From NCBI GenBank assembly GCA_905182985.1, contig CAJJDN010000114.1, positions 219,196-283,195 of the forward strand: 64,000 bases of DNA. Direction: 5' to 3'. The notes beneath the pieces were generated by a model. That model saw nothing but the letters and a program-made list of their open reading frames with translations, searched no databases and was not told the DNA's origin. Positions 24,290 through 38,820 of this stretch are shown piece by piece. Origin of the DNA: Paramecium sonneborni. Its lineage: Eukaryota; Ciliophora; Oligohymenophorea; Peniculida; Parameciidae. Every line of letters starts with the position of its first letter. Positions within the stretch are counted from its first letter, which is position 1. The translations under genes were made by a program, and so were the position numbers.

Positions 24290-27200
24290 GAATAAGCCCT
24301 GAAGATTACGATTTAACTAATTTCAAATCATTTTCTCATAAATAAATAAAGAATATAACTTGACTTAATTATTATTTTTAATCTTATAAGATCAAAAATA
24401 AATATAATTTAAAATACCTGAAATGTTTATTTAAATAGTCCCACATTTTAATTTACAAATTATATGATTCATTCAAAAAGGATTTGTTTATTGTAATCTT
24501 GATTTTTATTATTTATACCTTTTTAAATTTTAATAGCAATTCTAATGATAAATTAGCTGTTGCATATTTTGCTAGCTTGTTAACGTAGTTAAAAAAACAA
24601 ATAATAAGAATTAAGTGTGAAGATAGCTAATATCTTTTAATTTATTTTTTCTTTAGAAATTCAATTTATTATTGTATATTCTTGTAGGAATTTCAAATAT
24701 TTAAAGGAATTAATCATTAATCTAGTGAAACTTCATTACTTCTTAAATTGATACCCATTAATGCGGATAAAATATTATTAAATATTTGTTAAAGAAATAT
24801 TTTTTATAGTTTATTAAAATATAATTTGTAAATAATATTAATTATCATTCCAATAAAATAGAGATTATAAAATTAACAGGATACATTCTTTTATTTATAA
24901 AAGCAAATATAATTAAAAATTGCTCTTCCAGTGATACTAACTTGCACAATCCACTAACTGTTTGATCTAATTTATAAATAATTTATATTGCAATTCATCC
25001 TCAATATAATAATTAATGGTAAAGTTTATTGAGTTTGAATTAAAGCCATTTTTTGCAGTGATATTAAAATGTTGATGATCTTGAGCACCCTTATTAATCA
25101 ATATTCATTTTGTTTATTCCAAATAAAAACTTGATTTTAATTCTTATATGATATAGAAATAATGTTGTTACCAATATTATATCGCTAAGTTTCTCAAAAC
25201 CCATAATAATTTATTATGAATTCTAAAGAAGGATAAGAATTATGAACAAACATTATTCTTATTCCATAAGATCCAGCCTAATTAGTTATTAAAAGCAAAC
25301 ATAAACTCTGAAAAATTTTTTTAGGATGAAATGGTTTCTTAATAAAAATGAAGGATGCGTCACTTNAATCTTATATTGTCAATATTTTTAATGTCTTATT
25401 ATTAAACTAATAATAAAGTAAAAGGATCAAGTATAAGATCAAAAATAAATATAATTTAAAATACCTGAAATGTTTATTTAAATAGTCCCACATTTTAATT
25501 TACAAATTATATGATTCATTCAAAAAGGATTTGTTTATTGTAATCTTGATTTTTATTATTTATACCTTTTTAAATTTTAATAGCAATTCTAATGATAAAT
25601 TAGCTGTTGCATATTTTGCTAGCTTGTTAACGTAGTTAAAAAAACAAATAATAAGAATTAAGTGTGAAGATAGCTAATATCTTTTAATTTATTTTTTCTT
25701 TAGAAATTCAATTTATTATTGTATATTCTTGTAGGAATTTCAAATATTTAAAGGAATTAATCATTAATCTAGTGAAACTTCATTACTTCTTAAATTGATA
25801 CCCATTAATGCGGATAAAATATTATTAAATATTTGTTAAAGAAATATTTTTTATAGTTTATTAAAATATAATTTGTAAATAATATTAATTATCATTCCAA
25901 TAAAATAGAGATTATAAAATTAACAGGATACATTCTTTTATTTATAAAAGCAAATATAATTAAAAATTGCTCTTCCAGTGATACTAACTTGCACAATCCA
26001 CTAACTGTTTGATCTAATTTATAAATAATTTATATTGCAATTCATCCTCAATATAATAATTAATGGTAAAGTTTATTGAGTTTGAATTAAAGCCATTTTT
26101 TGCAGTGATATTAAAATGTTGATGATCTTGAGCACCCTTATTAATCAATATTCATTTTGTTTATTCCAAATAAAAACTTGATTTTAATTCTTATATGATA
26201 TAGAAATAATGTTGTTACCAATATTATATCGCTAAGTTTCTCAAAACCCATAATAATTTATTATGAATTCTAAAGAAGGATAAGAATTATGAACAAACAT
26301 TATTCTTATTCCATAAGATCCAGCCTAATTAGTTATTAAAAGCAAACATAAACTCTGAAAAATTTTTTTAGGATGAAATGGTTTCTTAATAAAAATGAAG
26401 GATGCGTCACTTAAAATAAATAAATTAAATTTTTTTATAAGCTCCTTTGCATCAAAAGTTTAAATATTGAATACTTCATAAGTCGTATTCCACTAAAAAT
26501 AACTACTATTCCACTTATGTCAAGTATTTAAATTATAAATTCATTTTTATCTATTTCAGTAACATCAAAAATCAATTGCTTTAAATGGACTTTTAACTTA
26601 AATTTATTTAATTAAAATGCTGGATAAAAAAATTTCTATTTTTTTATAAAATTTTGTCTATTTCTTAATTTTGAATAAATTAAGAATAAGATTTTATTTA
26701 ATTTTTTTAGTAAAAGCATCAAATTAATATAAAAACTATCTTTTACTTTAGAAATGTGGAGATATGAAATTGTTAAATTATTGTAAAATTTATAAGACAA
26801 GTCTAAATCTTTTATAGTTTAAATATAATTAAATAAAGGTTGAAAAGCTAAATTAATTAGGGATATTATTTCAAATTAAGAATATAGTTCCAAAAATTTG
26901 GAGGTTCCTTATAAAATTTTGGTATAATAACTTATAGATGTTAAACGCCCATTAGGTAATTAATTCTCTGTTTTATCATAGATATTTTCTATTCATATTT
27001 CTAAAGGTAAACTTAATTTTATTCTTAAAATTTCTTCTCAAGAAATTTAATCAATGTATATGTATGTATTTATTTTATTTATTAGTTTAATAATCCTATT
27101 ATTATAAATTTCAATTGCAGCTGTAGTTTCTTATTTAAAATTTTTTTTAAATATTAAATATTATATAATATAATTAAAGTTTCATATATCATTTTAAGTA

Positions 27201-28400
27201 TTAGCTCATTAAAATACATCAAAATATAAAAGTATTATTCAAAGCTAAAGTGAGAAATTCAGTAATCTTTGTATTTTAAAACGGATTCTTTCAATATTAC
27301 ACAAAAAAAAGGTTAAAAAGGTGATGATCCTATAAATTTAAAATTTTTATAATTTTGATAAGTAATATAATCTAAATCAAAATATTTTTATGAAAAATTA
27401 TAAAAAGAATTCATCATCTGTAATTAATTTCTTAAAGAATATGAGCTTAAGTATTAAATTAATAAACTAGTATTTCTTATTATTCAGTTTAAATTAATAA
27501 ATAATCCTTATATTATTTGATATAAATTGGTAAGTAAGTAATTTAGGTATTAAAAAAATACTTAATTATAGTTAGTTCAAATAGTATGTTATCTTTAATT
27601 AAAATAAAGGTTTAGTCTGATACAATTATATATTAGTCGTTTTTGTTTATTTTTATATTTAAATAATATTTGATATAAAAGTCAATAAATATCAGTTTAA
27701 TTAAAGTAGGATGGTCATCTTCAAATTTGAATAAACCCTAACTTTAATCAAGGAAGTTAATCACATTGTTATTTAATATTTTGTATTAAAAGAAATTGAT
27801 TCTTAAGATGGAAATAACTTCTAATTATTTAATTACTTATTTAAGTCGATAAATTCAAATTAGATTAGTTCTATAAATTGCTAAAACACATAGACTTTAT
27901 CTTAAATTAAGATGTATTTAAATTAATTTATGGATTAGAATATATTATATTCACAGAAATGAAAATTCCCGCCATATATGCAAATTAATAGATTTATTTA
28001 TGATTATTATTGAGTAATAGTTTAAAACTAATGGGATATAAGTTTGTTCTGGTAATTAAAATTTCTCATATACATTGAATGATTAGATAATTTTAGAATA
28101 TAAGATTACGCTATAAATTATTTCCAAAATATCACTTCTGATAAATTTAGTCTAATTGTTGCATTTTCTGTGATTAGATATACAAGTGTTTCTAAAAAGA
28201 GGGCTATGATAAAAGAGTTAAATATAATAAAATTTATGCAAACAAACATAATTTATAGAATATAATTATATATAAAAGTTTAAGTTTAAACTTCTAAGTA
28301 GCAATAAAATTATATATATTTAGGATTGGAAAGTTGAATCAATGTTATCTATTACAAGTTCCTTATAAAGTATTATACAAATGATATATTTTTTTTCTAG
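24290..28400 (-). pseudogene. decayed large extracellular/membrane protein gene
   Basis: The minus strand carries protein-like stretches in shifting frames: VVIFSGIRLMKYSIF/HKWNSSYFQWNTTYEVFN, then IKKPFHPKKIFQSL, then AGSYGIRIMFVHNSYPSLEF, then NQVFIWNKQNEY and GAQDHQHFNITAKNGFNSNS. They are interrupted by in-frame TGA and indels. The style (Asn-Gly-rich, beta-like, with scattered hydrophobic segments) suggests a large surface protein. No intron set repairs it. Part of it (24385-25365) is repeated at 25432-26412 through the assembly overlap. Upstream limits are uncertain, and 27150-28400 is mostly unreadable. Confidence 0.45.
24385..26412. repeat. unmerged contig overlap around N at 25366
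   Basis: Bases 24385-25365 recur at 25432-26412 (981 nt). Unlike the other joins, 65 unrelated bases (25367-25431) separate the N from the second copy. The divergence point falls exactly on a TA (cTATAAG in one, gTATAAG in the other). Confidence 0.8.
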
Positions 28401-28454
28401 AAATCTTATAAATAAAATTATTGTCTAAATTCTTTATTTTAATTTAGTTTGAGG

Positions 28455-28750
28455 ATGTTCAATTCAAATTAGTTTGTTAATGTATCTATAATATTAGTTG
28501 ATGGAAATAAACAATAGAATTATAATTTGGGAGACCTTGATTTAAATACATAGATTAAGTAAATAGAAGATCATATGAGATATTTACTATAATTAAAGTA
28601 AAGGTCTAATTAAATAATTATAGTTTATATTGTGGTATTTGTTTCGATATAAACAGCAGAAGAATTGCTACAAACCTAAGTCTGAATTAAATATTGAATA
28701 AAAGTCATGGGATGAAAGAAATAGTTTTAAGAATGAAAATCTAGTATTGA
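28455..28750 (+). CDS. 89-aa ubiquitin-like protein
   Basis: With one 26-nt intron (GTAAAGGTCTAATTAAATAATTATAG) an 89-aa protein results. It has the length and strand order of a ubiquitin fold: VNVSIILVDGNKQQNYNL, a helix with TQIKQIEDHMRYLL, then YCGICFDINSRRIATNL and MKEIVLRMKI. There is no C-terminal GG (it ends KIQY), so it is probably not conjugated. It is convergent with the CDPK gene, with about 70 bp between stops. The assignment is by pattern only. Confidence 0.5.
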
Positions 28751-28818
28751 TATAATTTTGGATTGAATATGTTAAACTGATATTTTTATTGTGAAATGAA
28801 TCACTAATACATCATCAA

Positions 28819-30417
<1,599 letters not shown>

Positions 30418-30574
30418 TATAAATATTTTAAGATATTTAATTTATTAAATTAAAATCATTTCTAAGTGAGAATAATAAATATAAAGTCTAATTATTTATT
30501 AATGATTGAATATTTATTAGTAAAATAGTGAAAATCATGTTGAATTATTAATTAATAATAATAAACATAAATAC

Positions 30575-31078
30575 ATGGAGAGCGTACTTAGATTTTATAG
30601 TCTTAATGATTCAATTAATTAATTAAAACAATAATCCTGTCATAGAAGCTTTCCTCAATTATATATTAGCGAAAATAAATTGACTTAAATAATTTCGCAA
30701 CAGTATGATAACCCTATACAATATAAGCCGATGCCTTTCGAGATTGTATCATTAAGTGAAATAAATGATCAAAAAGAAGAATCATCAATCATATAAAAAG
30801 AATAGACTTTAATATTAAAAAATGAATTGCAAACTCCATAAGAATTAAATTTATAATTAAAAGCTAGAAAATGCATGAATCTCTTAGAAGGGTAAAATAA
30901 GCATGAAAAGGAACAATAAATAATGAGTATATTAGAAATAATAAAATCAATATTAAATGGAAAAAAAGAACGGACAAATTAAAGGTTAAAGAAAAAAAAA
31001 CTAATATAAACAAATAAATCTCCTTAATAAGCAATATAATTTCTAAAATCCTTATGTAAAAATAAAATCATATGTTGA
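30575..31078 (+). CDS. unrecognised 167-aa basic protein
   Basis: An intronless frame starts 158 bp from the divergent CDPK start. The N-terminus is MESVLRFYSLNDSI. The middle is acidic with KPMPFEIVSLSEINDQ. The C-terminal half is a Lys/Gln-rich helix (LKARKCMNLLEGQNKHEKEQ) and ends NKIIC. No known domain. The identical copy at 31760-32263 is the assembly repeat of the same gene. Confidence 0.6.
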
Positions 31079-31759
31079 AATCTTAAACTTGAACTATATA
31101 AATAGTGTCTTAATGTTAAAAAACATCTTTAATTAATCTGCTATCAAATTCTAGGCTTTAAGTTTCCCATTAATAACACTGCTAAGTTCGATTGATCTTA
31201 TCCTATTTCCTTCTTCAGATATAATTAGGTTTTGAATCTATTGATTATGATTTCTTTACTATTATTTTTATTTTTAAGTAATACTAAAGTTATCATTTCA
31301 TGTACAANATTTGGATGATCCTATTTGAATTCTATAATCTAATACTAAGTTTTGCATTATTTCTATTTCTCTCTTAAATCTATCTGGACTTGCAATCATC
31401 TTTTTTGGAATCATTTTTATTGCCCTTTCAAATCCCAAATCCTTATGTTTAGCCTTAAATACTCTTCCATAAGCACCAGAACCCAATTCCTAATTATATT
31501 TATTTATTGCTTTACTTTCTTATCAGATTCATAAATATCCTCAATTCTCTCTGGTCTTGATTTTATTAACCATTATTTCTTAATTAATAATTAGTTGTCC
31601 ATTATAAATATTTTAAGATATTTAATTTATTAAATTAAAATCATTTCTAAGTGAGAATAATAAATATAAAGTCTAATTATTTATTAATGATTGAATATTT
31701 ATTAGTAAAATAGTGAAAATCATGTTGAATTATTAATTAATAATAATAAACATAAATAC

Positions 31760-32263
31760 ATGGAGAGCGTACTTAGATTTTATAGTCTTAATGATTCAAT
31801 TAATTAATTAAAACAATAATCCTGTCATAGAAGCTTTCCTCAATTATATATTAGCGAAAATAAATTGACTTAAATAATTTCGCAACAGTATGATAACCCT
31901 ATACAATATAAGCCGATGCCTTTCGAGATTGTATCATTAAGTGAAATAAATGATCAAAAAGAAGAATCATCAATCATATAAAAAGAATAGACTTTAATAT
32001 TAAAAAATGAATTGCAAACTCCATAAGAATTAAATTTATAATTAAAAGCTAGAAAATGCATGAATCTCTTAGAAGGGTAAAATAAGCATGAAAAGGAACA
32101 ATAAATAATGAGTATATTAGAAATAATAAAATCAATATTAAATGGAAAAAAAGAACGGACAAATTAAAGGTTAAAGAAAAAAAAACTAATATAAACAAAT
32201 AAATCTCCTTAATAAGCAATATAATTTCTAAAATCCTTATGTAAAAATAAAATCATATGTTGA
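31760..32263 (+). CDS. second copy of the 167-aa protein (assembly repeat)
   Basis: Same frame and sequence as 30575-31078, offset by 1185. It is almost certainly the same gene assembled twice, and this copy is the one physically joined to the DENN gene downstream. Confidence 0.6.
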
Positions 32264-32482
32264 AATCTTAAACTTGAACTATATAAATAGTGTCTTAATG
32301 TTAAAAAACATCTTTAATTAATCTGCTATCAAATTCTAGGCTTTAAGTTTCCCATTAATAACACTGCTAAGTTCGATTGATCTTATCCTATTTCCTTCTT
32401 CAGATATAATTAGGTTTTGAATCTATTGATTATGATTTCTTTACTATTATTTTTATTTTTAAGTAATACTAAAGTTATCATT

Positions 32483-35400
32483 TCATGTACAAGTTATATT
32501 TTAAAATTTAACAAATAACTTAACCTTTTTTATAATAATTTAGTTCTTTGCTTATTAATCAGCAGGTATCTAATATAATTCATAAGAAGAATTGTAATAT
32601 TATTTTATGATTTGTGATAGAAATACATCAATTAAATCTTAAAATAGATCTAATTCTTCTAATGTGCACTCAAAAAATAATCCTTCTTCTGAAGAGATTT
32701 TTTTAAATTATAATATTTTAGGTTAGGTATTACATAAGATTAATAATATGTATGATCAATAAATTTTTGATTATCATTTATTAAGATTTCATTATTACAA
32801 GAAATGTGAATCAAATGAGATTGTTACAAATAGTTCTCTTTAAATCTTTCATTTTGTTTTTTTTCTTAAGAAAGATTAACATAAATTTGTAATCTCTCAA
32901 TCCATATATGAATATTAAACTTAAAGCATTTTAAAAAAATAAATTAATATAAATTCATTTTGGACTCTCTGCTTTTGTCTCATCAAATTACTACAATGAT
33001 TAAAAGTTACTTGAACTTTATCTTTTATTATTTTATAGTGAAAATTGATCTATAATTAATTATGAGAATATTTTCTTTGTATATTTGTTTCCATAGTTTT
33101 AAGATGCAGTATAGTCCTCTTATTTAAATTTTGAACTTGAATTACTTGATGAATCTCCTTATTATGATAATTTTCCTCTATATGTATCAAATTCTTTAGC
33201 TACTCTTTAAAATATTGTTGATGATTTTTTCATTTATAATTTTTTGATAGCTTCATCAATCTAATTTTATAATTCATTTATATCAGACTATTTAATGAGA
33301 TGTCCATATGGTAATTTTACAAGTCTGATATAAAAGATTATATTAACATATAAATTCTTGTACTATTTTTCAAATAAATCACTCAATATAAAATTTTCTC
33401 CTTTAACATAAATAATATTCTCTAAATTTTTAATAATATGTATAGGATTGTAAATATCATACAATTCAGCTTCAATAGGATTTTCTTCTTAAAAAAATGT
33501 TATTTAAATTTTAGGTACAAATTCTTATCCACAACCTTAATTACTTTTAAGACATTCTATAGAATTCTCATATTAATTTTTTCTATAAGAATCAATTATT
33601 TCTTCAAAATGTAATTTTCTTTTACAAATTGGACATGCAGAATGTAAAGAATAGGCAGAACTAGTATAAACATTTTATGCTTCATCTCTTTATTCTTCTA
33701 ATATAATTTCTTAATCTTATTATTTATCACTTGGTAATCCTTTTTAATTCATAGCCTAAGCTACAGCTTAAAAATAAACTCCATGTGTTGCTGGAGATGC
33801 TTCTAATTTGATTTCTTTCATGAATTTTACCAAGTATAAGGCTTTTGAATCCATTTAAAAATAACCACAAGATTCTAGAACATATCTAAACAATTTTTCA
33901 GTTAAATTTAGGTGTTTCTCTCTCATATATTCTAATATTAATATTGCCAATTCTGTCATTTATTAAAATACTTTATTATCCTGATTATTTCTAACATTAA
34001 TTATAAAAATTAAGAACCAAATCTTATATATAATTTCCAATATATATTTAGGCCATTTTTATTGATCTAATTAAGGTATAATCTCTTATAGAATCTCTTA
34101 ATTAATCTCCTAATTATCTATTAAATCATCCTTCATAATTTCATGATTCAATTATGGAAATTTATCATATTTATAAATAAAATCTGTAAGTTAATCTTCA
34201 TCAGGTACTTAAATTTCAATAATTTATTTTGGCACTTAAAATTTTAATTTTTAATCTTTAGAATCAATGTATTTATCAAAAAATTAATATTAGGATTCAT
34301 TTTCACTAAATTTTGTACGCTCTTATATAAAATATTGAAATATTCTAGTTTCCATAAATTATTATATAAATTTATCTTTTTTCCAATGATCATAATAACC
34401 TTAAACATTGAATATGTCAGTAAAATCACCTTCATTATTTGAATCCTTAAGAATATATTTTTTATATTGTTTCATAAGAATACTATTACATTCTAAAAAT
34501 GCATTTCTTATTTAATACCAATCTATATTTTTATTGAATTCAGGATCATAATTGTCATCATCCATATAAATATGATAAGCTTAATCAACTCTTTTTAAAT
34601 ATTATTTAGAATAATCATCATTAAATAGATTTTAAAAAGGTTTTAAACAAGATTTAAGTTATTTTAATGCTTTTTCTGGTATAGGTGTTAAATTTTCACA
34701 ATTTACAATAAAATTGGTATCCAAATAAACATATAAACTATCAACTTATGTATGTTGATTTTATTCAATAATATTCTTTTAACTATATCCAATTAAAAAA
34801 GGTACTGGAGCTTCAATATATCCTCTTAAACTATCAGGTAAAACAGGAATAAGAATTGATGTAAATTAAAAAGGAAATAATAACTATAAAAATGCATCAA
34901 TCACTAATCCAGGTACTGATAAATGATTTGAAATAAAATGAATCTTCTTTTCCAATAAAATTGCACAGTATATATTAATTATTCTATTAATATCCAATAA
35001 TCTGAATAAACATTCTAAAGCTTCATTATATCCAATGGGATATTTATAATTTGTATAAAAACATATATCATAGGAAGGTAAAACATATTTCAGACAAATG
35101 TTCTCTTATTCAAATATTTATTAAGGGAATTTAATCTTATTTATGATATTGCATATTGTATTTTCAATTGGTATGCTATTTTTAGAAAGAGAACATCTAT
35201 AAATATATTTTATTAACTCTCTCATTTATTCAGGACAATTATATGAACTTAATAAGCATAATGCCTTAGGATAACATATTAATTATTCTTTATCTATATG
35301 TCCTAATTAATCTAAAATATCATTAGGTATTATTTCATGGAAAATTAAACAAATGCAATAAGTTCTTTTTCCAGTTTCAGATGTCAACACAAAATTGAAA

Positions 35401-36330
35401 ATTTATTATCCCTTAGATATTGGATCTATTTCACTTTTTTCAAGGTAAATTCCTTATGGAAAACAAAACTAAACATATAGACTTTAAATACCATCGGAAT
35501 CATAGTAATCATATGAGATAATGGACTATCATGATGATCAACTAAAGGATATCTATCAATAATTTTTGGCATATATGCTACTTTAAATGGAGATGATTCT
35601 TTATTAAAATATGTTTTATTTAATTACTTTGTTTAAATATGATAAAACGAATATTGCATAATGGAAATTGAATTGCGTGAAAATCTTTTGGGATTACAAG
35701 TCTCATGTCGCTGAATGAAGAGGTGTATTTCTTCTTATCAATTTTATCTGCCAATATTATTTAGATGTCACAAATAGGTTACTAATAGTTTTATTAGTTC
35801 TAAGTCTTATAACATAAAACTATGTGATAATTTTTTTTTTATTGCATATCTGTGTATTAAGAAATGTCATAAAATCCTTAATATAAGGAATACCCATTGT
35901 TAATTCCCTTAAATTGATGTGTTAGCTAATCGAATTTACGTTTAATTGGCACAGGATAAATGTCTTCTGTTAATGGTATTTTCTGTATTATTATTAAACT
36001 CTTATACTAATTCATTGTCTTCGATTTTCAATTCTTTTATTGTTAAAGATGTAATCGGTGATGAATTCTGATCATAAATACATCTCAACCACACTTGTTT
36101 ATTACCACAAAGATCTATCCATTTTTCATTTTCTTTCATTGGAATATCTTCACTAAACTGACCTATCTATATCTCTAAAGATGTCAAAGTATGTTCTATC
36201 ATTTAGAATCATTTTTAGTACATTTTTAAAATTCAGAATTCTAAGGGATTAATTTATGTCCTGTTCCTACTACACAAAAATAATTTATTATTCTTTTTGA
36301 AATATTCATATTTATATTTTTTATTTTCAT
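32483..36330 (-). CDS. DENN-domain Rab GEF, DENND4-like (MABP-DENN)
   Basis: The predicted protein is about 1239 aa with introns of 26, 25, 29, 23 and 26 nt. The N-terminal MABP-like part includes YFCVVGTGHKLIP and WIDLCGNKQVWLRCIY. It is followed by uDENN (DRYPLVDHHDSPLSHMI), the DENN core (FISNHLSVPGLVIDAFLQLL, FPFQFTSILIPVLPDSLRGY) and dDENN. A C-terminal Cys-rich segment (CPICKRKLHFEE ... GCGQEFVP) is as in DENND4 proteins. The frame closes only if one T is added to the T7 run at 32698-32704. With it the C-terminus continues SSEEGLFFECTLEELDLFQD and stops at 32483. DENN proteins activate Rabs by exchanging GDP for GTP. Confidence 0.8.
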
Positions 36331-36957
36331 TTCTAAATATGCATAAATATATTCATTAATTTATTTTACAATTACATTATTTAATTAATATATTATTCTA
36401 GCATCTATTATTCATAATAATAACTAAATGAATATCAAAATTATATAAAATACCAAAACCCTTAAAATTTCATTAAAACAACAAACCCTCTAACAAATAC
36501 GAAAACAAATGCAAAAATATATCTAAAATAATTGTAAAATGAATTCCACCTAATTGAAAACTTTTTTAAATATTTAAAGAAATGGATCCTTAATAAATCT
36601 TTGATGAAACTAGCTTTCTCAAAATCAAACTTTATCATTAAATGAAATGGCAATCAATCAAATTTTGAATAAATCCTGATATAATAAATGATGATCTTTC
36701 AATTCTAAATTAGACTGATCTACTATCTTTAATTATCTCATATAAATGAAATATTTTAATAAATAATACAACTAAATTCAATTTTTAAATCCAAAAATAT
36801 CATCAATTTTTTGAATTTCTATATTCGAGTCCACTTGTTATTTGGATATTACACTATTTATTTTTTTTAATCATCATTGTTATAATCTGAACAAGAGAAA
36901 ATTAAGATGGAAAGCTTTTATTTTTGACATCTAAAACAAAAAAAATTAATTATAAGA
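36331..36957. other. region without supported gene
   Basis: The minus strand has one open stretch (about 36640 down to 36437) coding a short basic and hydrophobic peptide (KYLKKFSIRWNSFYNYFRYI then FAFVFVFVRGFVVLMKF). It could be a small membrane protein or a remnant; support is weak. Nothing else was seen. Confidence 0.3.
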
Positions 36958-38820
36958 TTTATAATTTTAGCTTCCAATTTGCATAATTTTTACTAATATA
37001 GGAAATAAGATCTATGATAAAATGATATGATGGTTAGAATTTAAATCATTATATTAATGATGAGTGAGTTATTTCTTATGAAAATTTCATAAGCATCGAT
37101 TATGATATTTTTATGAGTTTTTATAATTTATAAATAAATGAAAATAGGAGGTAGTCAAAAATAAATGTTTATAAAAAATAAGAGTAAACAATAAATAAAG
37201 GATAATTAAGAGTTAAGCAAAAGATAGAATGAATGAATAACTTAAACCTCAAATTCAAACCTTTATTAATTTGTTGATAATTAGAATGCTTTAAAGAGTG
37301 TGAGATAAGAAAGGTCCTTAACATCAATATTCTCCAAAATAATAATCAAAAATAAAATTATTTTGAGATGCATTACAAGAAGCAACAAAAAGTTGATACT
37401 TATAAAAAATACTTGATATATTTCTGGAAATAAGAATAAGGATAAGATTTAGAAACAGAAACCTCTTTAGGAATAATAGTAGTAATAGATTGGGAAGATA
37501 AATAAATGATATGAAGATTTAGTGTAAAATCATTATAAAGATTTATATACTTATAATGGGAATGAAAAATAAAANNNNNNNNNNNNNNNNNNNNNNNNNN
37601 NNNNNNNNNNNNNNNNNNNNNNNNNNNNNNNNNNNNNNNNNNNNNNNNNNNNNNNNNNNNNNNNNNNNNNNNNNNNNNNNNNNNNNNNNNNNNNNNNNNN
37701 NNNNNNNNNNNNNNNNNNNNNNNNNNNNNNNNNNNNNNNNNNNNNNNNNNNNNNNNNNNNNNNNNNNNNNNNNNNNNNNNNNNNNNNNNNNNNNNNNNNN
37801 NNNNNNNNNNNNNNNNNNNNNNNNNNNNNNNNNNNNNNNNNNNNNNNNNNNNNNNNNNNNNNNNNNNNNNNNNNNNNNNNNNNNNNNNNNNNNNNNNNNN
37901 NNNNNNNNNNNNNNNNNNNNNNNNNNNNNNNNNNNNNNNNNNNNNNNNNNNNNNNNNNNNNNNNNNNNNNNNNNNNNNNNNNNNNNNNNNNNNNNNNNNN
38001 NNNNNNNNNNNNNNNNNNNNNNNNNNNNNNNNNNNNNNNNNNNNNNNNNNNNNNNNNNNNNNNNNNNNNNNNNNNNNNNNNNNNNNNNNNNNNNNNNNNN
38101 NNNNNNNNNNNNNNNNNNNNNNNNNNNNNNNNNNNNNNNNNNNNNNNNNNNNNNNNNNNNNNNNNNNNNNNNNNNNNNNNNNNNNNNNNNNNNNNNNNNN
38201 NNNTTTATAATTTTAGCTTCCAATTTGCATAATTTTTACTAATATAGGAAATAAGATCTATGATAAAATGATATGATGGTTAGAATTTAAATCATTATAT
38301 TAATGATGAGTGAGTTATTTCTTATGAAAATTTCATAAGCATCGATTATGATATTTTTATGAGTTTTTATAATTTATAAATAAATGAAAATAGGAGGTAG
38401 TCAAAAATAAATGTTTATAAAAAATAAGAGTAAACAATAAATAAAGGATAATTAAGAGTTAAGCAAAAGATAGAATGAATGAATAACTTAAACCTCAAAT
38501 TCAAACCTTTATTAATTTGTTGATAATTAGAATGCTTTAAAGAGTGTGAGATAAGAAAGGTCCTTAACATCAATATTCTCCAAAATAATAATCAAAAATA
38601 AAATTATTTTGAGATGCATTACAAGAAGCAACAAAAAGTTGATACTTATAAAAAATACTTGATATATTTCTGGAAATAAGAATAAGGATAAGATTTAGAA
38701 ACAGAAACCTCTTTAGGAATAATAGTAGTAATAGATTGGGAAGATAAATAAATGATATGAAGATTTAGTGTAAAATCATTATAAAGATTTATATACTTAT
38801 AATGGGAATGAAAAATAAAA
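36958..38820. repeat. flank repeated across N gap 37575-38203
   Basis: The 617 bases before the gap (36958-37574) recur immediately after it (38204-38820). The 629 Ns are therefore probably an artefact of a failed overlap rather than truly missing DNA. Confidence 0.8.

Noticed and set aside
37543..38242. Two long frames spanning the N run
   Set aside because: They consist of unknown bases only and carry no information.
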